A DNA stretch of 64,000 nucleotides from Photobacterium profundum SS9 (GTDB lineage: Bacteria; Pseudomonadota; Gammaproteobacteria; Enterobacterales; Vibrionaceae), in the NCBI RefSeq assembly GCF_000196255.1, contig NC_006370.1:3956550-4020549 (forward strand), written 5' to 3'. Position numbers and translations under genes: made by a program. The notes beneath the pieces are model-generated. The model saw nothing but the letters and a program-made list of their open reading frames with translations. It was not told where the DNA came from and ran no database searches. Each line of letters starts with the position of its first letter. Position 1 is the stretch's first letter. Of the stretch, positions 16,896-25,590 are shown one piece after another.

Positions 16896-19070
16896 TTACA
16901 TCGGATCCAGCTTAGCGTACTGAGTCACTAGCCACTTAATACCTTCACCATTAAAAGCGACCTGAACACGACTTTGCGCACCACTGCCTTCAAAGTTAAT
17001 GATGGTACCTTCACCAAATTTAGGGTGCTTAACACGCTGTCCTAAATTAAAACCAGTTTGATTAAAGTTATCATTCACTTGGGTTTGGCTAAAGCGTCCA
17101 CTGCTTGCGGGGCGAGAGACTTGTGCCTTCATTCGGACTTCTTCCACAAACTCCGTTGGAATTTCACGAATAAACCGTGATGGCTTATGGAAATTATCTT
17201 TACCGTATAAACGGCGCATTTCAGCATAAGTGATGTACAACTTCTTCATTGCACGGGTCATACCGACGTAACACAAACGACGTTCTTCTTCTAAGCGCCC
17301 GACTTCTTCCGTGGTGCGTGAACTCGGGAACATACCCTCTTCAACACCCACCATGAAGACAATAGGGAACTCTAACCCTTTCGCACTGTGCATGGTCATT
17401 AGCTGCACCGCGTCTTCAAAGTCATCGGCCTGACCTTCACCAGCTTCTAGTGCCGCATGAGACAGAAACGCCGCTAATGGCGTCATCTCTTCCGCTTCTT
17501 CTGGCACGACAAATTGACGGGTTGCCGTGACTAACTCTTCCAAGTTTTCGATACGAGCTTGGGCTTTTTCGCCTTTTTCTTGCTCGTACATTGCACGCAA
17601 ACCCGAATTACGGATCACATCATCCGTTTGCTGGAACAAAGGTAAGTCTCGCGTATCGTCTTCCAGTGCATTCACCAACTCGATGAAACGACGTAATGAG
17701 TTCGCAGCACGGCCTGCCAGCACTTGCTCTTCAAGCAGTGAGACACTGGCTTGCCACATAGTGACACTGCGATCACGGGCAGCTAAACGAATGGTTTCTA
17801 AGGTACGATCGCCCAAGCCACGCGTAGGGGTATTCACCACTCGCTCAAAAGAGGCATCATCATTTCGGTTGGCCATTAAACGCAGATACGCCAATGAATC
17901 TTTCACTTCCTGACGTTCGAAGAAACGCATACCACCATAAATTCGGTACGGCAAACCCGCTTGAATTAAGGCTTCTTCCAATACACGAGATTGTGCATTG
18001 CTACGGTATAAAAAGGCCGTATCGCTTAACGAACCGCCTTTTTCATTACGCCATTCTTTGATTTTACCCACCGCAAAGCGGGCTTCATCCAATTCATTAA
18101 AAGCAGAGTACAGCGAAATCAACTCACCGTCTTCACCATCCGTCCATAACTTCTTGCCCATACGCTCATTGTTATTGGCAATTAATTCGTTGGCAGCATT
18201 TAGAATATTGCCGGTAGAACGGTAGTTTTGTTCAAGGAAAATGGACGATGCATTGGTAAAATCACGCAAGAAGCGTTGAATGTTTTCAACCTGAGCACCA
18301 CGCCAGCCATATATAGACTGATCATCATCACCCACGATCATCACATTACAATCTACACCCGCCATTAAGCGCAGCCATGCAAATTGGATATTGTTGGTAT
18401 CTTGAAATTCGTCAACCAAGATGTGCTTGAAACGCGCTTGGTAATGTTCACGAATATGTTTATTGTCACGAACCAATTCAAAAGCGCGTAACAACAATTC
18501 AGCAAAATCGACTAACCCAGCGCGATCACACGCCTCTTGGTAGGCGGTATAAATACGCAACCATGTTTTTTCAACCGGATCGTTAAAAGCATCGATATTG
18601 GCAGGGCGCAAACCTTCGTCTTTTTTACCGTTGATATACCACGCTGCTTGACGTGCTGGCCAGTGTTTCTCATCAAGATTTTGCGCTTTAATCAAACGGC
18701 GTAACAGACGCATTTGATCATCAGAATCAAGAATATTGAAATCATCAGGTAAACGCGCATCAAGATAATGCGCACGTAACATGCGATGGCATAAACCGTG
18801 GAACGTACCATTCCACATACCCGCCGATGAGCCTTCCATTAACTCATTAATTCGACCCCGCATTTCAGCCGCCGCTTTATTGGTAAACGTCACAGACATG
18901 ACCGAGTACGACGATGCTTGCTCTATCTGCATTAACCACGCAATACGATGAACGAGCACTCGGGTTTTACCACTGCCCGCTCCCGCTAGTACAAGGTGGT
19001 TTCCTAACGGTGCAGCCACCGCTTCTCTTTGTTTGTCATTGAGCCCATCTAACAGGAGTGAAACGTCCAT
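16896..19070 (-). CDS. uvrD: DNA helicase II (UvrD)
   Basis: A 724-residue superfamily 1A helicase (720 in E. coli), used in mismatch and nucleotide-excision repair. Motifs in order: I AGAGSGKTRVLVHRI, II VDEFQDTN, III DDDQSIYGWRGA, IV EQNYRST, V TMHSAKGLEFP and VI YVGMTRA. The C-terminus carries the Tudor-like tail (GQRVKHPKFGEGTIINFEG) that binds RNA polymerase in E. coli. No strong ribosome site is seen before ATG 19070, but the N-terminus DVSLLLDGLNDKQREAV fits the family. Confidence 0.97.
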   Translation of the reverse strand: MDVSLLLDGLNDKQREAVAAPLGNHLVLAGAGSGKTRVLVHRIAWLMQIEQASSYSVMSVTFTNKAAAEMRGRINELMEGSSAGMWNGTFHGLCHRMLRAHYLDARLPDDFNILDSDDQMRLLRRLIKAQNLDEKHWPARQAAWYINGKKDEGLRPANIDAFNDPVEKTWLRIYTAYQEACDRAGLVDFAELLLRAFELVRDNKHIREHYQARFKHILVDEFQDTNNIQFAWLRLMAGVDCNVMIVGDDDQSIYGWRGAQVENIQRFLRDFTNASSIFLEQNYRSTGNILNAANELIANNNERMGKKLWTDGEDGELISLYSAFNELDEARFAVGKIKEWRNEKGGSLSDTAFLYRSNAQSRVLEEALIQAGLPYRIYGGMRFFERQEVKDSLAYLRLMANRNDDASFERVVNTPTRGLGDRTLETIRLAARDRSVTMWQASVSLLEEQVLAGRAANSLRRFIELVNALEDDTRDLPLFQQTDDVIRNSGLRAMYEQEKGEKAQARIENLEELVTATRQFVVPEEAEEMTPLAAFLSHAALEAGEGQADDFEDAVQLMTMHSAKGLEFPIVFMVGVEEGMFPSSRTTEEVGRLEEERRLCYVGMTRAMKKLYITYAEMRRLYGKDNFHKPSRFIREIPTEFVEEVRMKAQVSRPASSGRFSQTQVNDNFNQTGFNLGQRVKHPKFGEGTIINFEGSGAQSRVQVAFNGEGIKWLVTQYAKLDPM

Positions 19071-19270
19071 CGCTATCTACTGGTTATTTATACAATGGTG
19101 AGGATTATACCAGCTCATTTTCAGAATGCTTTGATAACTTTTGATTGCACAAGACCTTACCTGTTAATTTTTGTTCTATGCTTTTTCTTAGCGGAATTGT
19201 TAACGAATCTTTAAAAAAGATAAAAAAAGGTGAAATTAATTCTGTGTTTACCCTTTCTTATATTTCGAGA

Positions 19271-19283
19271 GCGCTTAAAGCGC
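19271..19283. promoter_or_regulatory. Perfect inverted repeat upstream of the bufferin operon
   Basis: GCGCTT-A-AAGCGC, 80 bases upstream of the first precursor gene and GC-rich within an AT-rich gap. It could be an operator or a short RNA hairpin. No sigma factor or regulator gene lies beside the operon, so the control is unknown. Confidence 0.4.
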
Positions 19284-19362
19284 CATTGCAAAGTAAGTTA
19301 AATCAAAGGAAACGAAACGTTGCAACTTACAGCAACAGCCAACGTATTAAAGAGGATTTATT

Positions 19363-19623
19363 ATGAAAAAGACAAACATTGCCCTAGCCACTGCTGTTTC
19401 AGGTCTTATTGCTCTAGCCGGAACAGTCGCTTCAACATCTGCGGTTGCCGCTGATGAAAAAGAAAAGTGCTACGGCGTTGCTGAAGCAGGTAAAAATGAC
19501 TGTGCAACGAAAACAGGATCCTGTGCTGGCACAGCAAAAGTTGATGGTCAGAAAGATGCTTTCATCATGGTTCCCAAAGGTCTATGTGACCGTTTAGCAG
19601 GTGGTTCTGCCAAATCAGCATAA
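19363..19623 (+). CDS. Bufferin-type precursor peptide, copy 1 (DUF2282)
   Basis: An 86-residue exported peptide: a signal sequence to about residue 30 (ending SAVAA), then a mature part with four cysteines at 36, 47, 54 and 75. The spacing and context (EKCYGVAEAGKNDCA, GSCAGT, VPKGLCDRLAGGS) are those of DUF2282/BUF proteins. In bufferins, MNIO enzymes convert cysteines to thiooxazoles so that the peptide binds copper in the periplasm; that chemistry is family knowledge, not visible here. The ribosome site is AAGAGG. The next gene is a near-identical copy, followed by the modifying genes. Confidence 0.88.
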   Translation: MKKTNIALATAVSGLIALAGTVASTSAVAADEKEKCYGVAEAGKNDCATKTGSCAGTAKVDGQKDAFIMVPKGLCDRLAGGSAKSA

Positions 19624-19689
19624 TCTTTTAACTGACTAAATATCTTGCTGTGTAATTGCGCAGCAATACGTGAATTTTGAGGAACCATC

Positions 19690-19947
19690 ATGAAAAAAAC
19701 CAATATTGCTTTAGCGACTGCTGTCTCAGGTCTTATTGCCCTTGCGGGTACAGTGGCTTCAACATCTGCGGTTGCCGCTGAAGAAAAAGAAAAGTGCTAC
19801 GGTGTTGCTAAAGCAGGTAAAAATGACTGCGCAACGAAAACAGGATCTTGTGCTGGTACATCAAAAACTGATGGTCAAAAAGATGCATTCATGATGGTAC
19901 CTAAAGGATTATGCGACCGCCTAGCGGGTGGTTCTACAGAGGGCTAA
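19690..19947 (+). CDS. Bufferin-type precursor peptide, copy 2 (DUF2282)
   Basis: An 85-residue paralogue of the preceding gene. The 30-residue signal region is identical in protein sequence, and the mature part differs at only five positions before the C-terminal tails diverge (SAKSA against STEG). All four cysteines keep their positions. GAGGAA lies upstream of ATG 19690, and the stop is immediately followed by the DUF692 start. The copies probably arose by tandem duplication; a difference in metal preference or dosage is possible but not shown. Confidence 0.88.
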   Translation: MKKTNIALATAVSGLIALAGTVASTSAVAAEEKEKCYGVAKAGKNDCATKTGSCAGTSKTDGQKDAFMMVPKGLCDRLAGGSTEG

Positions 19948-19951
19948 GTAA

Positions 19952-20812
19952 TTGAGCGTATTGTCTCAACAACAGATGGTTGGGGTGGGCTTACGCTCTC
20001 CTCACGTATCTCAAGTCATCACTCAACAGCCAGACATTGGCTGGTTTGAGATTCACAGTGAAAACTATTTTAATCCGGCTTCTATGGCGCGAGAACAATT
20101 ACGCCAAATAGCTGAGCATTACCCTATCAGTTGTCATGGTATTGGGTTATCACTGGGGTCAGCAGATCCATTAAGCCGCGATCATCTTGTCCAACTAAAA
20201 CAGTTAGTCGATGAGGTAAACCCGATTGCGGTTTCAGACCATCTCAGTTGGAGTTCAGTCGACGGGCAGTTTTTTAATGATTTACTGCCACTCCCTTATA
20301 CCGAAGAAGCCCTGAACAACTTTTGCAAAAAAGTAGAACAGGTGCAAGATTTTCTCGGTCGCCAATTGCTGGTTGAAAACCCATCGAGTTATTTAAGCTT
20401 CCAGCATTCAGAAATTCCAGAATGGGAGTTTCTGCATCACGTACAACAGCGTACTGGCTGTGGGTTACTGCTTGACTTTAATAATATTTATGTCAGTGCC
20501 TTTAATCACGGCTTTGACAGCAATGAATACATTGCGGCATTAGATCCATTAGCGGTAAAAGAAATTCACCTTGCTGGCTTTACGGTAAAGAAGTTTGATG
20601 ATGGTGAAGTTTGGATTGATACCCATAGCAAACCCGTTAGCGAACCCGTATGGCAAATGTACCGTCACTGGATACAGCAACACGGTGCCACACCCACGCT
20701 GATTGAATGGGATTTGGATATCCCTGAGCTTTCGGTGTTATTAGCAGAAGCTGATAAAGCCAATACAATTTTAATGCAAGAGGCGCAATATGGACAAATC
20801 ACAACCACCTAG
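19952..20812 (+). CDS. BufB-type MNIO enzyme (DUF692), peptide-cysteine oxidase
   Basis: A 286-residue TIM-barrel protein of the multinuclear non-haem iron oxidase family. Metal-ligand motifs are visible in order: GWFEIHSENYF, SCHGIGLSLGS, VSDHLSW, VENPSSYL, LLDFNNIYVS, EIHLAGF and IEWDLDIP. Relatives oxidise precursor cysteines in concert with a DUF2063 partner. I accept a TTG start at 19952 because GAGGG lies nine bases upstream and the codons begin just after the stop of precursor 2; an ATG at 19976 is the alternative. It overlaps the next gene by 23 bases. Confidence 0.9.
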   Translation: MSVLSQQQMVGVGLRSPHVSQVITQQPDIGWFEIHSENYFNPASMAREQLRQIAEHYPISCHGIGLSLGSADPLSRDHLVQLKQLVDEVNPIAVSDHLSWSSVDGQFFNDLLPLPYTEEALNNFCKKVEQVQDFLGRQLLVENPSSYLSFQHSEIPEWEFLHHVQQRTGCGLLLDFNNIYVSAFNHGFDSNEYIAALDPLAVKEIHLAGFTVKKFDDGEVWIDTHSKPVSEPVWQMYRHWIQQHGATPTLIEWDLDIPELSVLLAEADKANTILMQEAQYGQITTT

Positions 20813-21566
20813 CCGCTCTCTGCATGATCTGCAAAAAGCATTTTCTGACGCACTGCACTATAAAGATAGTGATGTGGCAAATCAGATTGCTCGAGGGCAA
20901 TTTCCTGCAGAGCAGTTAATTCAGATTTACCGTAATAACTTTATTATTAGTTTATCTGAAATTTTAGAAGCAACTTACCCCGCAGTAAAAGCCGTTGTAG
21001 GCGATGAATGCTTTAGCCAATTAGCACGCCAATATGTCTTGTCTCACCCACTAGAACAAGGGGATGTAAGCCATTATGGTGCAGGGCTAGATGAAGCAAT
21101 TACTCAAACTACCGAATTACATCAAGCCGTTCCATACCTTGCTGATTTAGCAACGTTAGAATGGTGCGTTGACCGCGCAAATCATCAGCCAGCGATCCAT
21201 TCATCGTTTCCACTCCACAAACTTCAAGGGCTAGCAGAGAGCGATTTCTCATCCTTACAATTTGAAGTACCACATCTCACGTTATGCTTTGATTCGTCTT
21301 ACGCCGTGGTCACCTTATGGCTAATGGTAACGAATAATAACTTCGAAGAGTTCGATATTAATCAACCGGAATCAGCCATTATCCAGCACCGTGCTAAACA
21401 GATTTTGGTGATGAATACCAATCGTGCTGCTACCGCACTTGTTGCCTTAAGCCAACAACAGAAAGCGCTGGATAATGCTGATGACACTATGCTCGCAATG
21501 CTCAGTGAATTAGTACAGCAACACATTTTTTCAGATGTTCACTGTCTACCAAAGGGAAATAAATGA
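20790..21566 (+). CDS. BufC-type partner protein (DUF2063)
   Basis: A 258-residue protein of the DUF2063 family, the usual companion of DUF692 enzymes. It is thought to recruit the precursor peptide to the MNIO enzyme. The N-terminal domain has LHDLQKAFSDALHY and IYRNNFIISLSEILEATYPAVKAVVGDE, and then the LEWCVDRANH segment. No membrane segment is seen. Its start lies inside the end of the DUF692 gene with GAGGCG as ribosome site, and its stop overlaps the DoxX ATG, which is consistent with one tightly coupled operon. Confidence 0.88.
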   Translation: MDKSQPPSRSLHDLQKAFSDALHYKDSDVANQIARGQFPAEQLIQIYRNNFIISLSEILEATYPAVKAVVGDECFSQLARQYVLSHPLEQGDVSHYGAGLDEAITQTTELHQAVPYLADLATLEWCVDRANHQPAIHSSFPLHKLQGLAESDFSSLQFEVPHLTLCFDSSYAVVTLWLMVTNNNFEEFDINQPESAIIQHRAKQILVMNTNRAATALVALSQQQKALDNADDTMLAMLSELVQQHIFSDVHCLPKGNK

Positions 21567-22024
21567 TGCTGAATTTCATTCGAGGTATCGATAGTATCGG
21601 TCAGAAAATCGCTGAGCCATTAACGCCATTTTTACTGTTATTTACACGTTTATGGGTGGCTTGGGTCTTCTTTAAATCAGGCATGGTGAAGTTTTCAAGC
21701 TGGGACAGCACACTGTATTTATTCGAATATGAATATAAAGTACCGGTTATTCCATGGCAGCTCGCGGCATATTCCGGTACCGCAGCAGAGCTTATTTTAC
21801 CAGTGTTTTTAGCGCTCGGTTTATTTACTCGCCCAATGGCATTAGTCTTATTTGTCTTTAATATCGTCGCCGTTGCCTCTTATCCGCTACTGTGGGAAAA
21901 AGGCTTTTATGACCACCAGCTATGGGGAATGATGATTTTAGTGAATGTCTTCTGGGGTGCAGGGCTATTTTCACTTGATCGCCTCATCAGTAACGAGCAA
22001 CCTAAACGCAGTTTGATTAAATAA
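21563..22024 (+). CDS. DoxX-family membrane protein of the bufferin operon
   Basis: A 153-residue protein with about four transmembrane helices. The DoxX signature is LLLFTRLWVAWVFFKSGMVKFSSWDSTLYLFEYEYKVP. DoxX proteins commonly close DUF2282-DUF692-DUF2063 operons; their role there is unclear, perhaps quinone- or thiol-linked redox at the inner membrane. ATG 21563 overlaps the previous stop as ATGA; a second ATG follows at once. A strong terminator lies 25 bases beyond the stop. Confidence 0.88.
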   Translation: MMLNFIRGIDSIGQKIAEPLTPFLLLFTRLWVAWVFFKSGMVKFSSWDSTLYLFEYEYKVPVIPWQLAAYSGTAAELILPVFLALGLFTRPMALVLFVFNIVAVASYPLLWEKGFYDHQLWGMMILVNVFWGAGLFSLDRLISNEQPKRSLIK

Positions 22025-22049
22025 CCATATGATTCAAATAGTAAAAACC

Positions 22050-22078
22050 ATAAAAGGCGATCATTGATCGCCTTTTTG
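22050..22078 (+). terminator. Terminator of the bufferin operon
   Basis: AAAAGGCGATC / GATCGCCTTTT stem with an ATT loop followed by a T run. Symmetry makes it usable on both strands. Confidence 0.9.
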
Positions 22079-22094
22079 TTACTTATTTTATGAC

Positions 22095-22260
22095 TTATAC
22101 CATTCTGGATAAGTAAATGGTCAGATAATTGCGCAGGATAAATTGATAATAACAAGGCAGAAATTGAAGTAACTAGTGGTTCTAATTATAAAATTTCTAA
22201 CGCAGTTATAAGCAATTTTAACCAGCAAGGATGATCAGATACTTGTCTAGATTGGTATTA
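22095..22260. mobile_element. Miniature inverted-repeat element, copy 1 (166 bp)
   Basis: A non-coding block with terminal inverted repeats (left TTATACCATTCTGGATAAGT, right end ...ATTGGTATTA). It is matched over its whole length by a second block of the same size at 51400-51565; the shared core includes GAAGTAACTAGTGGTTCTAA. Both copies lie between convergent genes just past a terminator. The ends resemble those of the IS630 element at the right edge of the window, so IS630-driven mobilisation is likely. Confidence 0.8.
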
Positions 22261-22280
22261 ACCCTGTGGGCTTTTCTACA

Positions 22281-23000
22281 TCAAGACACGAGAGTAAGCA
22301 AAGGCGCTAACTGAGAGATTTCGATATCAGGGAGCAGTCGGCTTCTTGGTTCAGAATGCAATTGACGCAATTGATCGTTATACCAGCACGCCTGAAAACC
22401 ATTCTTTTTCGCCCCGCCGACATCGGTCACTAGATGATCGCCAACATGTAAAATATGCTCTGCAGGTAGCCCAAGTAATGCCGCCGCTTGGGCAAACAAA
22501 TCTGGCGCAGGTTTAGCTAAGCCATCACGACCTGCCACTAATACCCGTGAAAAGTATTGCCCTAGCCCTATTTTATCCGCATCAACATTGCCATTCGTTA
22601 TCGCCAATAAAGGCACGCGTTGCGCAAGCTCGCTCAGTACTCGATGCGTTTCTGCCGGTACATTGACTTGATTTCGTACAGCAAGTACCACCTCTAGCCC
22701 ATGGTGAGCGGCTTTTTCAGCATCAGCGAGACGATAGCCTAATTGCATTAAACCAATCTTTATTAGCTCATAGCGCCACACAGTCACGTCATGTTTAAGC
22801 ATAGGATCAGCCATGGCAATATGTTGCTTTAATGCCATCCAATCTTGCCTGGTGAGGGTGTGGCTACAAGGATGATACTCTGCCAGCCAATCATACATAG
22901 CTTGTTCTGCGCGCACGATAACCGGACGATTATCATAAAGCGTATCGTCTAAATCAAACGTCAGGGCTTTGATCGGCTGAAGGTTTCGATAAAACTGCAT
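22281..23000 (-). CDS. yigB: HAD-family FMN phosphatase YigB
   Basis: A 239-residue haloacid dehalogenase phosphatase. Motif I is TFDLDDTLYDN, motif II AITNGN, motif III the Lys in GLAKPAPDLF, and motif IV HVGDHLVTDVGGA. YigB dephosphorylates FMN in the riboflavin pathway and possibly other sugar phosphates. ATG 23000 has GAGGAAG just upstream. It is the last gene of the lptM-lysA-dapF-DUF484-xerC-yigB block, a conserved gammaproteobacterial order. The E. coli protein has 238 residues. Confidence 0.9.
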   Translation of the reverse strand: MQFYRNLQPIKALTFDLDDTLYDNRPVIVRAEQAMYDWLAEYHPCSHTLTRQDWMALKQHIAMADPMLKHDVTVWRYELIKIGLMQLGYRLADAEKAAHHGLEVVLAVRNQVNVPAETHRVLSELAQRVPLLAITNGNVDADKIGLGQYFSRVLVAGRDGLAKPAPDLFAQAAALLGLPAEHILHVGDHLVTDVGGAKKNGFQACWYNDQLRQLHSEPRSRLLPDIEISQLAPLLTLVS

Positions 23001-23114
23001 CTGCTTCCTCAAAAACTAAAACGATAAGGGCAGAACACAACTGCCCTGTAATCAAGATGGGGGAACTACACGTTATCTATGCGTTATATTATTACGCTCG
23101 CTCATTGCTAGACG

Positions 23115-24029
23115 CTAGCGACGACCACGTTTGGCTCGAGGATGGGCCTCATCGTACACTTTAGCCAGATGCTGAAAGTCTAGATGGGTATAAATTTGCG
23201 TGGTTGATAAATTTGCATGGCCAAGAAGTTCTTGCACCGCACGCAAATCACCGCTGGATTCCAGCATATGGGTCGCAAAACTATGCCGTAATTTATGCGG
23301 ATTGATGTGGCTTGAAACGGCTTGTTTCTGCCCCCACTCTGCCATTCTTTTCTGCACATTACGCGTCGAGATACGCGTGCCTAATTTTGAGACAAATAAA
23401 CCCACTTCATCACCAGAAGCCAGTGCTCCACGCACTTTTAACCAGTTGGCAACCCATTCACGGGCAAGCCCAGCAAAAGGCACAATGCGTTCTTTGTCCC
23501 CTTTACCGATTACACGAATATCACCTTTACTCAAGCTAATATCACGCACATTCAAGCTGACCAGCTCTGCTAAACGTAACCCTGCACCGTACATCAATTC
23601 CATCATGGCACGATCACGAATAGATAATGGGTCATCTTCATTCACGCTAAGCAGCTGATCCATTTCATCAACATCGAGATTTTTAGGTAATGGCCGCGCT
23701 TTGCGTGGTGCTGCCACCCCTTTAGCAGGGTTGGCTTTCAAGATGTCTTTTTGTACTAAAAAATCAAAAAAGCTGCGCAATGCTGATAGCCGCATCGAAA
23801 TACTGCTCGCTTTCAGCCCATCACGCATACCTTTACTGGCAATTTGACGTACCCAGCCAGCATCAACCATGGTCCAATCGGTCACTTCAAACGACACAAG
23901 TTGCTCAGCGATTGTAGAGAGTTGGCGTTTATAATTCTGTTGGGTATGTAAACTCAATTCACGCTCGCTACGAATATATTCATAGAAAAATTGAAGGGGT
24001 TTTTCTAAAGCGGTTGGCAAGCTACTCAA
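23115..24029 (-). CDS. xerC: Tyrosine recombinase XerC
   Basis: A 304-residue recombinase that, with XerD, resolves chromosome dimers at dif. The N-terminal SAM-like core-binding domain is followed by the catalytic domain with R in [13 protein letters not shown] in [40 protein letters not shown] (catalytic Tyr near the C-terminus). I chose TTG 24029 because GAGAGG lies six bases upstream and the codon overlaps the DUF484 stop (TTGA), implying coupling. A longer frame starts at 24056, also with TTG but without a ribosome site. Confidence 0.95.
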   Translation of the reverse strand: MSSLPTALEKPLQFFYEYIRSERELSLHTQQNYKRQLSTIAEQLVSFEVTDWTMVDAGWVRQIASKGMRDGLKASSISMRLSALRSFFDFLVQKDILKANPAKGVAAPRKARPLPKNLDVDEMDQLLSVNEDDPLSIRDRAMMELMYGAGLRLAELVSLNVRDISLSKGDIRVIGKGDKERIVPFAGLAREWVANWLKVRGALASGDEVGLFVSKLGTRISTRNVQKRMAEWGQKQAVSSHINPHKLRHSFATHMLESSGDLRAVQELLGHANLSTTQIYTHLDFQHLAKVYDEAHPRAKRGRR

Positions 24030-24727
24030 TCGATAACCTCTCGGCTGTATTCCCAATGATGAATCAAACGGGTTAATACTGACGCCAATTGTTCAACAAA
24101 CATGGTATCCATTTCAGGCTGGAAATGACCGCCATCAGGGCTTGAAAAGCTCAGCGCTCCAATCAGACGATCGACACCTAACGGCAACACCACAAACGAT
24201 CCTAACTGTGGTGGTTGCTCAAATAACAACTCAGCTTCCGCTTTACGTAACCGCCCTAAATAGACTGGGCGAGCTACTAAACGTGACTTACGGAAGTTAT
24301 CAAATAATCGACGTTCTAAGAATAATTGCTCATCAGGGCTATCAAACAAACGCAAACTGAATTCCAACCCAAGCTGAGTGCTTAGATCACTCAATATAAT
24401 TAACGCTTGGTAAATATTATGGGTTTGAAACAGTTTTTGCTGTGCCAGTGAAAAAACCGAAAATAGTTCGCTATTTTTCGCAGCCAAAGAAACTAGATTC
24501 CCAATATTACCTTCAAGTTCTTGTACGCGGTTACGCAACCGTTCAAGCTGTATCTCGACCAACGAGACCGCACCTCGTTCAGTGTGAGGAATACGTAAAT
24601 GCGTCAGCAACTCAGGGTTAAGACCAAAGAAATCAGGGTGGCTAAGTAAATATTCCGCCACCTTTTTATCATCCAATGGCGCATCGGTAAGTAGCGCTGC
24701 ATCATCCTGTAGTGAGGCATCGGTCAT
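24026..24727 (-). CDS. DUF484 (GAF-like) protein, XerC operon partner
   Basis: A 233-residue cytoplasmic protein of the DUF484 family (YigA-type). A short N-terminal helix region ([19 protein letters not shown]) precedes a coiled coil ([19 protein letters not shown]) and a GAF-like domain ending [19 protein letters not shown]. It is always near dapF and xerC in this group, yet its function is unknown. Its start overlaps the dapF stop by four bases and its stop overlaps the xerC start. Confidence 0.85.
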
Positions 24728-25554
24728 AATACTATTTGTCCATCAAAAACATGTGCCACTGGCCCAGTCATATACAGTGATTTGCCTTCACCAGCCCAGC
24801 TAATATGCAAATCGCCACCCGGTAAACTGACTTTGACATTTTCATCCAGCAAACCTTGAAGATAACCCACCGCAACGGCAGCACAAGCGCCACTACCACA
24901 AGCCTGCGTTTCACCCGCTCCGCGTTCGTATACCCGTAATTTAACCTCATTGCGCGATACCACTTGCATGAAACCGGCATTAACACGCTCAGGGAAGCGC
25001 TCATGAGATTCTATCAATGGTCCAAGGGTATCAACGTCAGTCAGTTCAAGATCATCGACCACGGTGACACAGTGTGGATTTCCCATACTCACGGTGCCAC
25101 AAAATATGGTGCGCTCACCCACTCGCATAATGTAGGTTTTTTCTGTCTGCTTAGCGCGAAACGGGATCTTACTTGGTTCAAACTCAGGCACGCCCATATT
25201 GACAGTTACCTGATTATCATTTTCTAACTTCAATAACATCTTGCCGGCTTTGGTACTTACCGCCACTTGATATTTATTGGTTAACCCTTTCATCCAAACA
25301 AAGCGGGCAAAACAGCGGGCACCGTTGCCACACTGTTCAACTTCACTGCCATCAGCGTTAAAAATACGATAATGGAAATCAGTTTCAGGATCATAAGGTG
25401 GCTCAACCACCAATAGCTGGTCAAACCCAATGCCACGGTGACGATCAGCTAAGCGCCTTATTGCAGCAGGCGAAAAAAATACATTCTGCGTGACACAATC
25501 CACCACCATGAAGTCATTTCCCAGCCCATGCATTTTGGAAAAATTAATCTGCAT
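24724..25554 (-). CDS. dapF: Diaminopimelate epimerase
   Basis: A 276-residue PLP-independent epimerase converting L,L- to meso-diaminopimelate for peptidoglycan and lysine. Both catalytic cysteines are present, in [14 protein letters not shown] and in [16 protein letters not shown]. The start [17 protein letters not shown] is typical. Length equals that of E. coli DapF (274) within two residues. It lies directly downstream of lysA, which decarboxylates its product. Confidence 0.96.
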
Positions 25555-25590
25555 GATGTTCCTTCTCGTTATGATTCATTAGTACAACAG

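Noticed and set aside
19145..19366. Plus-strand frame of 73 codons upstream of the bufferin operon
   Set aside because: Lies in the promoter gap, ends inside the first precursor start, and has no ribosome site.
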